The notes below the pieces were generated by a model that worked only from the letters and a program-made list of their open reading frames with translations, did no database searches and was not told the DNA's origin. From NCBI GenBank assembly GCA_024349245.1, contig JALDNG010000731.1, forward strand, positions 20,678-84,677: a stretch of 64,000 nucleotides of DNA. The letters run 5' to 3'. The DNA comes from Neodontobutis hainanensis. Its lineage: Eukaryota; Chordata; Actinopteri; Gobiiformes; Odontobutidae. Of this stretch, positions 10,149 through 22,916 are shown one piece after another; the first letter of the stretch is position 1, and each line of letters starts with the position of its first letter. The position numbers and the translations under genes are program-made.

Positions 10149-11200
10149 TTAACACTCAATCCATCAATAATAAATCTGTACTGATTGAAGAACACATTAG
10201 GGAGAAAAGACTTGACTTCATGTGTTTAACAGAAACATGGCATCAGCCAGAGGTGTTCTCTGCCCTAAATGAAGCCTGTCCCCTGGATACAGTTACTTGG
10301 AGGCCGCCGCAGCACCGGCCGTGGTGGTGGCCTAGTCGCCATTCACCGACAGGACCTGGAGTTGTCCCGCATTACGCTGCCTGCGACATTTTCATGTGAG
10401 TGTCTAGCATTTAAATGCAAGCCTCCTTTTCCAATGACTGTTCTCCTAATTTATCGGCCCCTAAGCAAAATTCTGTGTTTATCCCGGAAATATCTGATCT
10501 CCTCACTACACTTTGTACTACCTCGGCCAATATTATTATCCTGGGAGATATAAATATTCATGTTGACACCCTCATGTCATCTTGCTGCTGATTTTCTTCA
10601 GCTGCTAGACTCCTCAACCTACAACAACATGTTGATGTCCCCACACATTCCAGGGGACACATACTCGATTTAATCATTTCAAACTCAGCTCTCATCAGTA
10701 ACCTACAGGTTTATGATCTTGGATTTTCAGATCACAAGGTTGTGGCAATGGAGTTGCCCTTTCCTTTCTCTCACATCAAACCAAAGAGACAGATCTACTA
10801 TAGAAAGTTGAAAAACATCAAAGCGGATGTCCTGGTCCAGGACCTTCAACATATCTCCTCTCTTTCCATTGGCCTTTCTGACTTGGTTTCCGTTGCTGAC
10901 TCGGTGGATTTCTATAACCAGTCCCTGAGCAGTCTCCTGGACCTCCATGCCCCTCTGATACCAAGGACCGTCTCATTCACACGGTCAGCACCTTGGTACA
11001 CCTGCGAGCTGTGAAAGATGAAAGCAGCTGGGCGTGTCCTTGAGCGGCGGTTCAAGGCTTCTGGACTGACTGTTCACAAACAGGCATACAGGGAACAAAA
11101 GAGGGCTTATGCAGAAGCTATGAAAGACGTTGGTCACGGTATTATTCCACTATTATCAATAACAGTCCTGGAAACTCAAAACAACTTTTTTCAACAATAA
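10149..11200 (+). pseudogene. LINE copy B endonuclease-domain remnant
   Basis: The same landmarks as in copy A are present: TETW with Glu at 10232, the GDIN block near 10545, and SDH at 10727-10735 with the metal- and substrate-binding Asp/His pair. One extra base near 10317 shifts the Gly-rich block into another frame relative to TETW. Where copy A lacks single bases in homopolymers, copy B often has them (and the reverse), so neither copy gives one continuous frame. Non-functional as read. Confidence 0.78.
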
Positions 11201-11282
11201 ACCACTTTCTCAAACCCCCCGTACTCTCCCACTATGAGACCACTGAGGAGAGGTGTAATATGTTTATTACCTTTTCAAACAA

Positions 11283-12934
11283 AAAGTAAATAATATCCGC
11301 TCTCAACTCACTACCACTGCTGCTCTGCCTCCTCCAACGGAAGATCCAGCATTGAAGATTGTCCAGTCAGCTCTTTCACTGATGTCACACAGGAAGAAGT
11401 GGAGGATGTTATCAGAAAGATGAAGCCGCCACCTGTGCCCTGGATCCTTTCCTCTTCCACTCTGCTGAAGGCCAACCTCTCTGTTGTCTCTCCATTTACA
11501 CCAAGATAATAAAACTCCCTTCTGGTTGGTCATATCCCATCCACATTAAAAACCGCTGTCATCAAACCTCTACTTAAAAACAACTATGGACCCTGAAGTC
11601 CTCTGCAACTATAGGCCCATCTCAAACCTACCATTTCTATCAAAGGTTTTCTAAAAATAGTTGCAGTACACTCATACTCACCTCAAAACAATAACCTGTT
11701 TGAAAAATTTCAGTCTTTCGCCTCTGGTCATAGCACTGAAACATCCTTGGTCAGGATCACCAATGACCTTCTGATGGCGGCAGATACTGGTTCCCATCAC
11801 TACTTATCCTGCTAGATCTAACAGCTGCTTTTGACACAGTAGACCACAACATTCTGTTCTACACGCCTGAAATACACCATTGTTCAGAAAATGTTTACGA
11901 CTGCTTCATTTCATATCTGACTGGCAGAACTGAGTACGTTGCCTGGGCAAAGCCAAATCACTCACTCATAATGTCACCTGTCTGTTCCTCAGGGCTCTGT
12001 GCTGGGTCCCACACTTTTCTCCATTTACATGCTCCCCCTTGGTAAAATCATTAGTAGACATGGCATATCATTCCATTGTTATGCTAATGATACGTAGCTA
12101 TGTTAAGGACAACCTCCACTTTCTCTGCTCCCTACAAACATCCACATTGACCACCTGCCTGGAAGAGATAGAGATTTGGATGAAGCTCAATTTCCTTCAG
12201 TTAAATTGCTCTAAAACTGATGCCATCTTAATTGGTACACCACATCAACTTTACTTACTTCAACCATCACTAGCATCACTTTTTCCGCCATAATATATCC
12301 CTCTCCACATCGGTTCAGTAATTTAGGTGTCAAAATGGATCCTCATCTCACCTTTGACACCCACATTAAACACCTATGCAAGACCTCATTCTTTCATCTC
12401 AAGAACATCGCCAGACTCCGTTCCAATACTCAGCATGGAGGATGCAGAGAAGCTCGTACATGCCTTTGTTTCTTCCAGGCTGGACTACTGTAATGCACTC
12501 CTCATCGGGATCTCTGGCAAAGCATCCAGAGACTTCAGTACATCTACAGTCTGCTAATGAATCTACAGTCTGATGAGGGTGCTAGCATCACATCACCCCC
12601 ATCCTGAAATTTCTTCACTGGCTCCCTGTCTCACTGAGAATTGTGTATAAAGTTTCCTCCTCACCCATCAGTGTATTCACGGACATGCCCCCTCTACCTG
12701 CAGGAACTTCTACACCCTGACCTTTGCACTCTGCACGCACTCTTCGTTCTGCAAACTCAAACATCCTCCAAATTCCCAGAACAAAACTTTGCAGCATGGG
12801 TGATAGGGCCTTTTCATCGTCTGTTCGAGGCTGTGGAATACCCTCCCGGACTACCTGAGGGCCCCACAGACTACTGATGCTTTCTACGCAACCTAAAACA
12901 TTTCTTTTAATAAAGCTTTTCAATGAACGTTTTA
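11283..12934 (+). pseudogene. LINE copy B reverse transcriptase and C-terminal remnant
   Basis: Motif A begins with Asp at 11815. Motif B' is broken near 11979-11992, where TGTGGTGTTCCT of copy A reads TGTCTGTTCCT and shifts the frame. Motif C at 12080-12094 is YANDT, the same Asp-to-Asn change as in copy A, followed at once by a stop. The C-terminal LDYCNALLIG block (about 12480-12510) survives, but the following segment is overwritten by satellite-like sequence at 12541-12572. The PRLWNTLP-type block is altered at 12818-12830. No active enzyme can be made from it. Confidence 0.82.
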
Positions 12935-12987
12935 GGTTTTACTGGTTTTGTTTTCTTTTATATTGAATTACTTTGATATGCGCTGTA

Positions 12988-13017
12988 GCACTTTGAGATT
13001 GTACAAATGTAAAGTGC
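12988..13017 (+). other. 3' stem-loop of LINE copy B
   Basis: Identical in arms and loop to the copy A structure at 7637-7666, and directly upstream of the (TTA)n tail. Its complete conservation while the coding part decayed reflects common descent and short length. It does not by itself show selection. Confidence 0.68.
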
Positions 13018-13029
13018 ATTACAAATAAA

Positions 13030-13050
13030 ATTTATTATTATTATTATTAT
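13030..13050 (+). repeat. (TTA)n microsatellite tail of LINE copy B
   Basis: TTA trinucleotide run at the 3' terminus, joined to AAAGCATGTC satellite exactly as in copy A. Confidence 0.83.
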
Positions 13051-13615
13051 AAAGCATGTCTAGAGTGTTTTCTAATACTCATATACAGTCTGTTCTAATG
13101 CTCGTCCACAATCTGTTAAACTGCACCTCTAGAGTCTGTTCTAAAGCATGTCTACAGTGTTTTCTAATACTCATATACAGTCTGTTCTAATGCTCATGTA
13201 CAGTCTGTAGTACTGCACCTAGTCTATTCTTCTGCACATTGTCAGTCTGTTTTACTGGATGTTTACAGTCATTTCTAATGCAAGTCTACAGTCTGTACTT
13301 CTGCTCTGCAGTCTGTTCTACTGCACCTCTACAGTCTGTTTTACTGCTCATATACAGTCTGTTCTAATGCACATCTAGAGTCTGTTCTAATGAAAGTCTA
13401 CATTTTGTACTACTGCACTTCTACAGTCTTTTTTTAATGCTCGTCAGTCTGTCTGTATTACTGCACCTCTACAGTCTGTTGTAAAGCAATTCTAGTAGTG
13501 TTTTCTAATACTCATATAGAGTCTGTTCTAATGCACATCTACAGTCTTTTCTAATGCAAGTCTAATGTTTGTACTACTGCTCATCTACGGTCTGTTCTAC
13601 TGCAGGTCTACAGTT
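13051..13615 (+). repeat. 23-bp satellite between LINE B and SINE 3
   Basis: Forward satellite. Up to about 13420 it matches 7700-8070. From 13427 it switches to a monomer order (including GTAAAGCAATTCTAGTAGTG) that recurs at 15973 and 18543. No gene is seen. Confidence 0.95.
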
Positions 13616-15972
13616 AATGGATTGATTTATATGCGCTTTTCTCCCAAGGGACCAAGGGACTCAAAGCGCCCACAAGCCGTCCATTATTCATTCATACACA
13701 GTCACACACTGGTGATGGTAACTACAACTGTAGCCACAGATGCCCTAGGGCAGACTGACAGAGACGTGGCAGCCATTTTGACCCTAAGGCCTCTTTGACC
13801 ATCACCACATACATTCACTGAACATTCTAAACATTCATACGAGGCAAGGTGGGTTAAGTGTCTTGCCCAAGGACACAACGACAGAATGAATTGTGGGGAG
13901 CGGAATCGAACACACTACCTTCCGGTTGAAAGACGACCGCTCTACCACTGAGCCACTGACGCCTATACAGTCTGTTATAATGAACGTCTACAGTCTGTTC
14001 TACTGCACATCTACAGTCTGTACTACTGCACCTCTACAGTCTGTTCTAAAGCATGTCTAGAGAGTTTTCTAATACTAATATAAAGTCTGTTCTAATGCTC
14101 GTCTACAGTCTGAACTACTGCACCACTAAAGTCTATTCCTCTGAAGCATTGTCAGTCTGTTCTACTGCAAGTCTACAGTCTGTTCTAATGCCAGTCTAGA
14201 GTGTGTACTACTGCGGCTCCACAGTCTGTTCTACTGCACATCTACAATCTCTTCTACTGCACATGTACAGTCTGTTCTAATGGTCTACAGTCAGTTCTAA
14301 TGCTCGTCTACAATCAGTTCTAAAGCCATTCTAGAGTCTGTACTACTGCTGCTATGAAGTCTGTTCAACTGCACGTCTACAATCTGTTCAACTGCACCAC
14401 TACAGTCTGTTCTTGTACGTCTACAGTCTGTTTCTACTGCACGACTATAGTCTCTTTTTAATAAACGTCTACAGTTTCTCTAATGCACATCTACAGTCTG
14501 TTCTACTGGATGTCTACAGTCTTTTCTAATAATTGTCTAGAGTCTGTTCTACTGCACGCTCTACAGTCTCTTTCATAATTGTCAACTTTCTGTACTACTG
14601 CACCTCTACAGTCTGTTCTACTGCACATCTACAGTTTGTTCTACTGCACATCTACAGTCTGTTCTAATGCAAGTCCACAGTCTGTTCTACTTTGTCTACT
14701 ATAAACTGTTGTGATAATTGTCGACATTCTGTACTACTGCATCTCTACAATTTGTTCTACTTCACAACTACATTATGTTCTTATGCACGTCTATTGTCTG
14801 TTCTAATGCTCGTCCACAGTCTGTTCTAATGCAGGTCTTTAGTCTGTAAACTGCACAAATACAGACTGTTCTACTGACGTCTACAATCTGTTCTAATGCT
14901 CGTCTACAGTCTGTTCTATTGTACGTCTACAGTCTGTTCTAATGCACATCTACAGTCTGTTCTACTGACGTTTACAGTCTGTTCTAATGCTCTTCTACAG
15001 TCAGTTCTAAAGCCAAACTAGAGTCTGTACTACTGCTGCTGCTCTGAAGTCTGTTCAACTCCAAGTCTACAGTCTGTTCTAATGCCATTTTACAGTCTGT
15101 ACCTCTGCTCTACTGAAGTCTGTTCTATTGCACTTCTACAGTCTTTTTACTGCATATCTACAGTCTGTTCTACTGCACATCTACAGTCTGTTCTAATGCA
15201 AGTCTACAGTCTATACTGCTCATCTACAGTCTGTTCTACTGCAGTCTACAGTCTCTACTACTGCACTTCTAAAGTCTGTTTTAATGCACATCTACAGTCT
15301 CTTTCTAATGCAAGTCTACAGTCTTTACTACTGCTCATCTACGGTCTTTCTACTGCAGGTCTAAAATCTCTTCTAATAAATGTTTACAGTCTGTTTAACT
15401 GCAAGTCTACAGTCTGTTCAACTGCTCTACAGTCTGTTCTAATGCTCGTCTACAGTCTGTATTACTGCACCTCTACAGTCTGTTCTAAAGCATGTCTAGA
15501 GTGTTTTGTAATACTTATATACAGTCTGTTCTAATGCTCGTCTACAGTCTGTACTACTCCATCTCTACAGTCTATTCTTCTGCACATTGTCAGTCTGTTC
15601 TACTGGACGTTTACAGTCTTTTTCTAATGCTCATCTACAGTCATTTCTAAAGCCAATCTACTGTCTGTACTTCTGCTGCTCTGAAGTCTGTTTAACTGCA
15701 AGTCTACAGTATGTTCAACTGCACCTCTACAGTCTGTTCTAATGCCAGTTTACAGTCTGTTCTATTGCTCTACTGCAGTCTGTTCTACTGCATGTCTACA
15801 GTCTGTTTTACTGCACATCTACAGTCTGTTCTAATGCACATCTACAGTCTGTTCCAATGCAAGTCTACAAGTTGTACTACTGCTCATGTACGGTCTGTTC
15901 TACTCCACGTCTACAATCTGTTTTAATAGCGTCTACAGTCTGTTCTGCACATTTACAGTCTGTACTACTGCA
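13427..15972 (+). repeat. 2.55-kb higher-order unit, copy 1 (with SINE 3)
   Basis: Begins with the CTACAGTCTTTTTTTAATGCTCG monomer group (about 13427), includes SINE 3, and ends where the same group recurs at 15973. Landmarks between copies are offset by 2546-2566 bp. Confidence 0.78.
13616..13963 (-). mobile_element. V-SINE-like element, copy 3
   Basis: Same orientation, head, core, tail and flanking satellite as copies 1, 2 and 4. The B-box area is present with a few missing bases (about 13896-13908). It is a passenger of the higher-order repeat, not an independent insertion. Confidence 0.85.
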
Positions 15973-16169
15973 CTTCTACAGTCTTTTTTTAATGCTCGTC
16001 TACAGTCTGTATTACTGCACCTCTACAGTCTGTTGTAAAGCAATTCTAGTAGTGTTTTCTAATACTCATATAGAGTCTGTTCTAATGCACATCTACAGTC
16101 TTTTCTAATGCAAGTCTAATGTTTGTACTACTGCTCATCTACGGTCTGTTCTACTGCAGGTCTACAGTT
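13964..16169 (+). repeat. 23-bp satellite between SINE 3 and SINE 4
   Basis: Forward satellite with distinctive variants (for example TAATTGTCAACTTTCTG near 14575 and TATAAACTGTTGTGATAATTG near 14700) that recur at 17140, 17265 and 58430-58750. It contains an exact TGTACAGTCTGTTCT site at 14264-14278. No gene is seen. Confidence 0.95.
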
Positions 16170-18542
16170 AATGGATTGGATTTATATTGCGCTTTTCTCC
16201 CAAGGGACCAAGGGACTCAAAGCGCCCACAAGCCGTCCATTATTCATTCATACACAGTCACACACTGGTGATGGTAACTACAACTGTAGCCACAGATGCC
16301 CTAGGGCAGACTGACAGAGACGTGGCAGCCATTTTGACCCTAAGGCCTCTTTGACCATCACCACATACATTCACTGAACATTCTTAAACATTCATACGAG
16401 GCAAGGTGGGTTAAGTGTCTTGCCCAAGGACACAACGACAGAATGAATTGTGGGGAGAGCGGGAATCGAACACACTACCTTCCGGTTGAAAGACGACCGC
16501 TCTACCACTGAGCCACTGACGCCCTATACAGTCTGTTATAATGAACGTCTACAGTCTGTTCTACTGCACATCTACAGTCTGTACTACTGCACCTCTACAG
16601 TCTGTTCTAAAGCATGTCCAGAGTGTTTTCTAATACTCATATACAGTCTGTTCTAATGCTCGTCTACAGTCTGTACTACTGCACCACTAAAGTCTATTCC
16701 TCTGAAGCATTGTCAGTCTGTTCTACTGCAAGTCTACAGTCTGTTCTAATGCCAGTCTAAGTGTGTACTACTGCGGCTCCACAGTCTGTTCTACTGCACA
16801 TCTACAATCTCTTCTACTGCACATGTACAGTCTGTTCTAATGGTCGTCTACAGTCAGTTCTAATGCTCGCTCTACAATCAGTTCTAAAGCCATTCTAGAG
16901 TCTGTACTACTGCTGCTATGAAGTCTGTTCAACTGCACGTCCTACAATCTGTTCAACTGCACCACTACAGTCTGTTCTATGCGTCTACAGTCTGTTCTAC
17001 TGCACATCTATAGTCTCTTTTAATAAACGTCTACAGTTTCCTCTAATGCACATCTACAGTCTGTTCTACTGGATGTCTACAGTCTTTTCTAATAATTGTC
17101 TAGAGTCTGTTCTACTGCACGTCTACAGTCTCTTTTCATAATTGTCAACTTTCTGTACTACTGCACCTCTACAGTCTGTTCTACTGCACATCTACAGTTT
17201 GTTCTACTGCACATCTACAGTCTGTTCTAATGCAAGTCCACAGTCTGTTCTACTCTTTGTCTACTATAAACTGTTGTGATAATTGTCGACATTCTGTACT
17301 ACTGCATCTCTACAATTTGTTCTACTTCACAACTACATTATGTTCTTATGCACGTCTATTGTCTGTTCTAATGCTCGTCCACAGTCTGTTCTAATGCAGG
17401 TCTTTAGTCTGTAAAACTGCACAAATACAGACTGTTCTACTGACGTCTACAATCTGTTCTAATGCTCGTCTACAGTCTGTTCTATTATGCGTCTACAGTC
17501 TGTTCTAATGCACATCTACAGTCTGTTCTACTGACGTTTACAGTCTGTTCTAATGCTCGTCTACAGTCAGTTCTAAAGCCAAACTAGAGTCTGTACTACT
17601 GCTGCTGCTCTGAAGTCTGTTCAACTCCAAGTCTACAGTCTGTTCTAATGCCATTTTACAGTCTGTACCTCTGCTCTACTGAAGTCTGTTCTATTGCACT
17701 TCTACAGTCTTTTTTACTGCATATCTACAGTCTGTTCTACTGCACATCTACAGTCTGTTCTAATGCAAGTCTACAGTCTATACTACTGCTCATCTACAGT
17801 CTGTTCTACTGCTGCGTCTACAGTCTCTACTACTGCACTTCTAAAGTCTGTTTTAATGCACATCTACAGTCTCTTCTAATGCAAGTCTACAGTCTTTACT
17901 ACTGCTCATCTACGGTCTTTTCTACTGCAGGTCTAAAATCTCTTCTAATAAATGTTTACAGTCTGTTCAACTGCAAGTCTACAGTCTGTTCAACTGCACC
18001 TCTACAGTCTGTTCTAATGCTCGTCTACAGTCTGTATTACTGCACCTCTACAGTCTGTTCTAAAGCATGTCTAGAGTGTTTTGTAATACTTATATACAGT
18101 CTGTTCTAATGCTCGTCTACAGTCTGTACTACTCCATCTCTACAGTCTATTCTTCTGCACATTGTCAGTCTGTTCTACTGGACGTTTACAGTCTTTTTTA
18201 ATGCTCATCTACAGTCATTTCTAAAGCCAATCTACTGTCTGTACTTCTGCTGCTCTGAAGTCTGTTTAACTGCAAGTCTACAGTATGTTCAACTGCACCT
18301 CTACAGTCTATTCTAATGCCAGTTTACAGTCTGTTCTATTGCTCTACTGCAGTCTGTTCTACTGCATGTCTACAGTCTGTTTTACTGCACATCTACAGTC
18401 TGTTCTAATGCACATCTACAGTCTGTTCCAATGCAAGTCTACAAGTTGTACTACTGCTCATGTATGCGGTCTGTTCTACTCCACGTCTACAATCTGTTTT
18501 AATAAACGTCTACAGTCTGTTCTGCACATTTACAGTCTGTAC
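15973..18542 (+). repeat. 2.57-kb higher-order unit, copy 2 (with SINE 4)
   Basis: Second tandem copy, including SINE 4. A third copy begins at 18543 with the same GTAAAGCAATTCTAGTAGTG monomer but lacks the SINE and diverges after about 18660. A related block starts at 59667 on the right side of the window. Confidence 0.78.
16170..16524 (-). mobile_element. V-SINE-like element, copy 4 (most complete)
   Basis: The longest of the four copies, with intact tRNA-like head, core and 3' hairpin (GCGCTTTT near 16189 against AAAGCGC near 16219). The satellite bases on both sides match the other copies, including the candidate TACAGT direct repeat. Best reference copy in the window for the family. Confidence 0.87.
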
Positions 18543-21500
18543 TACTGCACTTCTACAGTCTTTTCTAATGCTCGTCTACAGTCTGTATTACTGCACCTCT
18601 ACAGTCTGTTGTAAAGCAATTCTAGTAGTGTTTTCTAATACTCATATAGAGTCTGTTCTAATGCTCGTCTACAGTCTGAACTACTACATTTCTACAGTCT
18701 GTTCTAAAGCATGTCTACAGTGTTTTCTAATACTCATATACAGTCTGTTCTAATGCTCGTCTACAGTCTGTACTACTGCACCTCTAAAGTCTATTCTTCT
18801 GCACATTGTCAGTCTGTTCTACTGGATGTTTACAGTATGTTCTAATGCTTGCCTACAGTCTGTTCTACTGCACGTCTACAGTCTGTTCTACTTCATGTCT
18901 GCAGTCTGTTTTGATAAACGTCTACAGTCTTTTCTACAACACATCTACAGTCTCTACTACTGCACTTCTAAAGTCTGTTTCTAATGCACATCTACAGTCT
19001 GTTCTAATGCACGTCTATAGTCTGTACTACTGCTCATTTATGGTCTGTTCTAGTGCAGGTCTAAAGTCTGTTCTAATAAACGCGTCTACAGTCTATAGTC
19101 TGTTCTAATGCTCGTCCACAGTCTGTTCTAATGCTTGTCTTAATTCTGTACTACTGCACATCTACGGTCTTTTCTACTAGATGTCTACAGTCTGTTCTAA
19201 TGCTCGTATACAGTCTGTTGTATTGTACGTCTACAGTCTTTTAAATGCACATCTACAGTCTGTTCAACTGCACGTCTACAGTCTTTTCAACTGCACCTCA
19301 ACAGTCTCTTCTAATGCCAGTTTACAGTCTGTACCTCTGCTCTACTGCAGTCTGTTCTACCGCACGTCTACAGTCTCTTTTTCTGCATATCTACAGTCTG
19401 TTCTAATGCACATCTACAGTCTGTTCTAATGCAAGTCTATAATCTGTACTACTGCTCATCTACAGTCTGTTCTAATGCGAGTTTATAATCTGTACTACTG
19501 CTCATCTACAGTCTGTTCTAATGCAAGTCTACAGTCTGTACTACTGCTCATTTATGGTCTGTTCTACTGCAAGTCTACAGTCTGTTCTAATAAACGTCTA
19601 CAGTCTGTTCTACTGCACATTTGAATTCTGTACTACTGCACTTCTACAGTCTGTTCTAATGCTCGTCTACAGTCTGTATTACTGCACGTCTACAGTCATT
19701 TTAACTGCACCTCAACAGTCTGTTCTAATGCCAGTTTACATTCTTTACCTCTGCTCTACTGCAGTCTGTTCTACTGCACGTCTACAGTCTGTTTTACTGC
19801 TCATATACAGTCTGTTCTACTGCACGACTACAGTCTGTTCTAAAGCCAGTCTAGAGTCTGTTCTACTGCTGCTCTGAAGTCTTTTCAACTGCATGTCTAT
19901 AGTCTGTTCAACTGCACCTCTACGACTTTTCTATTGTATGTCTACATTCTGTTCTAATGCACATCTACAGTCTGTTCTAATGCTCGTCTACAGCCTCTAC
20001 TAACGGACCTTTAAATTATTTTCTTCTGCAGCATCATTAGACTGGTTTACTGGACATCTACAGTCTGTTCTAATACACGTCTATAGTCTGTTCAAATACT
20101 CGTCCACAGTCTGTTCTAATGCAGTCTGTACTACTGCACATCTATAGTCTGTTCTATTGCTCGAATACAGTCTGTTCTAATGCCCAATAAAAGTCTTTAC
20201 TACTCCACCTCTACAGTTTGTTCTACATCTCCTCTACAGTCTGTTCTACTGCAGCTCTACAGTCTGTTTTAATGCCAGTCTAGAGTCTGTACTACTGCTG
20301 CTCTGCAGTCTGTTCTACTGCAAGTCTACATTCTGTTCTACTGCACATCTACAGTCTGTTCTAATGCACATCTACGGTCTGTTCTAATGCTCGTCTACAG
20401 TCTGAACTACTGCACCTCTACAATCTGTTCTAAAGCATGTCTACAGTGTTTTCTAATACTCATATACTGTCTATTCTAATCCTATACTACAGTCTGTACT
20501 ACTGCACCTCTAGAGTCTATTCTTCTGCACATTCTCAGTCTGTTCTACAGGTTGTTTACTGTTTGTTCTAATGCTCGTCTACAGTCTCTTCCAAAGCCAA
20601 TCTAGAGTCTGTTCTACTTCTGCTCTGAAGTCTATTCAACTGCACATCTACAGTCTTTTCAACTGCACCTCTACAGTCTTTTCTATTGTTAATAGATAAT
20701 AATTGTCTAGAGTCTGTTATACTGCATGTCTACAGTCTCTTTTAATAATTGTCAACTTTCTGTACTACTGCACCTCTACAGTCTCTTCTACTGCACATCT
20801 ACAGTTTGTTCTAATGGTCGTCTAGAGTCTGTACTACTGGAACTCTACAGTCTGTTCTAAAACAAGTCTACAGTCTTTCTAATACTCATGTACAGTCTGT
20901 TCTAATGCTCGTGTAAAGTCTTAACTACTGCCCTCTACAGTCTATTCTTTTGCACATCTACAGTCTGTTCTAATGCACATCTACAATCTGTTCTAATGGA
21001 ATTCTCCAGTCTGTACTACTTCGTCTACAGTTTGTTCTACTGCATGTCTACAGTCTATTCTAAAAACGTCTACAGTCTGTACTACTGCACATCTACAGTT
21101 TGTCCTAAAGCATGTCTAGAGTGTTTTCTAATACTAATATACAGTCTGTTTTAATGCTCGTCTACAGTCTGTACAACTGCACCTCTACTGCCTGTTCTAA
21201 AGCATGTCTAGAGTGTTGTCTAATATTCATATAGAGTCTGTTCTAATGCTCATCTACAGTCTGAACTACTGCACCTCTACAGTCTGTTCTAAAGCTCATC
21301 TACAGTCTGTTCTAAAGCCAATCTAGAGTCTGTACTACTGCTGCTCTAAAGTCTGTTCAACTGCACGTCTACAGTCTGGTCTACTGCACATCTACAGTTT
21401 GTTTTAATGCTCGTCTACAGTCTGTACTACTGCACCTCTACAGTCTCTTCTAAGGCATGTCTACAGTCTTTTCTAATAGTCATGTACAGGCTGTTCTAAT

Positions 21501-21779
21501 CCTCGTGTAAAGTCTCAACTACTGCAACTCTTCAGTCTATTCTTCTGCACCTCGTCAGTCTGTTCTACTGCACGTCTACAGTCTGTTCTAATGCACATCT
21601 ACAGTCTGTTCTAATGTAAGTCTACAGTCTGTACTATTGCTCTACTACAGTCTCGTCCACTGCACGTCTACAGTCTGTTTTACTGCACATCTACAGTCTG
21701 TTCTAATGTACATCTACTGTCTGTTCTAATGCAAGCCTACAGTCTATACTACTGCTTATCTACAGTCTGTTCACCTGCA

Positions 21780-22916
21780 CCTCTACAGTCTGTTCTAATG
21801 CCAGTTTACAGTCTGTATTACTGCTCTACTAGAGTCTCGCCCACTGCACGTCTACAGTCTGTTTTACTGCACATCTACAGTCTGTTCTAATGTACATCTA
21901 CTGTCTGTTCTAATGCAAGCCTACAGTCTGTACTACTGCTCATCTACAGTCTGTTCTAATGCACATCTACAGTCTGTTCTAATGTAAGTCTACAGTCTGT
22001 ACTATTGCTCATCTACTGTCTGTTCACCTGCACCTCTACAGTCTGTTCTAATGCCAGTTTACAGTCTGTACTACTGCTCTACTATAGTCTCGTCCACTGC
22101 ACGTCTACAGTCTGTTCTACTACACATCTACAGTCTCTACTACTGCACTTCTAAAGTCTGTTCTAATGCACATCTACACTCTCTTCTAATGCTCGTCTAC
22201 AGTCTGTACTACTGCATTTCTACAGTCTATCCTTCTGCACATTGTCAGTCTGTTCTACTGGATGTTTACAGTCTGTTCTAATGCTCGTCTACAGTCAGTT
22301 TTACAGTCTGTTCTAATGCAAGTCTATAGTCTGTTTTACTACTCATCTACGGTCTGTTCTTTTGCAGGTCTACAGTCTGTTCTAATAAACGTCTACAGTC
22401 TGTTCTACTGCACATCTACAGTCTGTTCTAATGCAAGTCTACAGTCTGTATTACTGCTCATCTACAGTCTGTTCTAAAGCATGTCTAGAGTGTTTTCTAA
22501 TACTCATATACAGTCTGTTCTAATGCATGTCTACAGTCTGTACTACTGCATCTCTACAGTCTATTCTTCTGCACATTGTCAGTCTGTTCTACTGACGTTT
22601 ACAGTCTTTTCTAATTCTCATCTACAGTCTGTATTACTGCACCTCTACAGTCTGTTCTAAAGCATGTTTAGAGTGTTTTCTAATACTCATACAGTCTGTT
22701 CTAATGTTCGTCTACAGTCGGAACTACTGCACCTCTACATTTTGTTATAAAGCATATCTAGAGTGTTTTCTAATACTTATATAGAGTCTGTTCTACTGGA
22801 CGTTTATAGCCTGTTCTAATACTCGTCTATAGTCAGTTCTAAAGCCAATCTAGAGTCAGTACTACTGCTGCTCTGAAGTCTGCTCAACTGCACATCTACT
22901 GTCTGTTCACCTGCAC
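21780..22916 (+). repeat. 1.14-kb tandem higher-order unit, copy 1
   Basis: Starts with the CTCTACAGTCTGTTCTAATG monomer group followed by the CTCGCCCACTGCACG variant. The same succession of variants returns at 22917. Confidence 0.72.

Larger units (their letters stand above)
9538..13050 (+). mobile_element. L2/Maui-type LINE, copy B, degenerate
   Basis: Paralogue of copy A with the same insertion junctions on both sides (CTACAGTCTG on the left, AAAGCATG on the right), so it descends from the same insertion event. The order of leader, endonuclease, reverse transcriptase, C-terminal blocks, stem-loop and (TTA)n tail is the same. It is more disrupted than copy A. Besides homopolymer indels, several short segments have been replaced by satellite-like strings (for example 12541-12572), which destroys coding blocks. 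Not autonomous. Confidence 0.9.
9011..14360 (+). repeat. 5.35-kb tandem duplication carrying LINE and SINE, copy 2
   Basis: Second copy of the unit starting near 3665. It differs by numerous single-base indels in the LINE, by satellite-like patches inside LINE B (see findings), and by a different monomer order at 13427-13560, where the 2.56-kb unit type begins. Confidence 0.78.
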
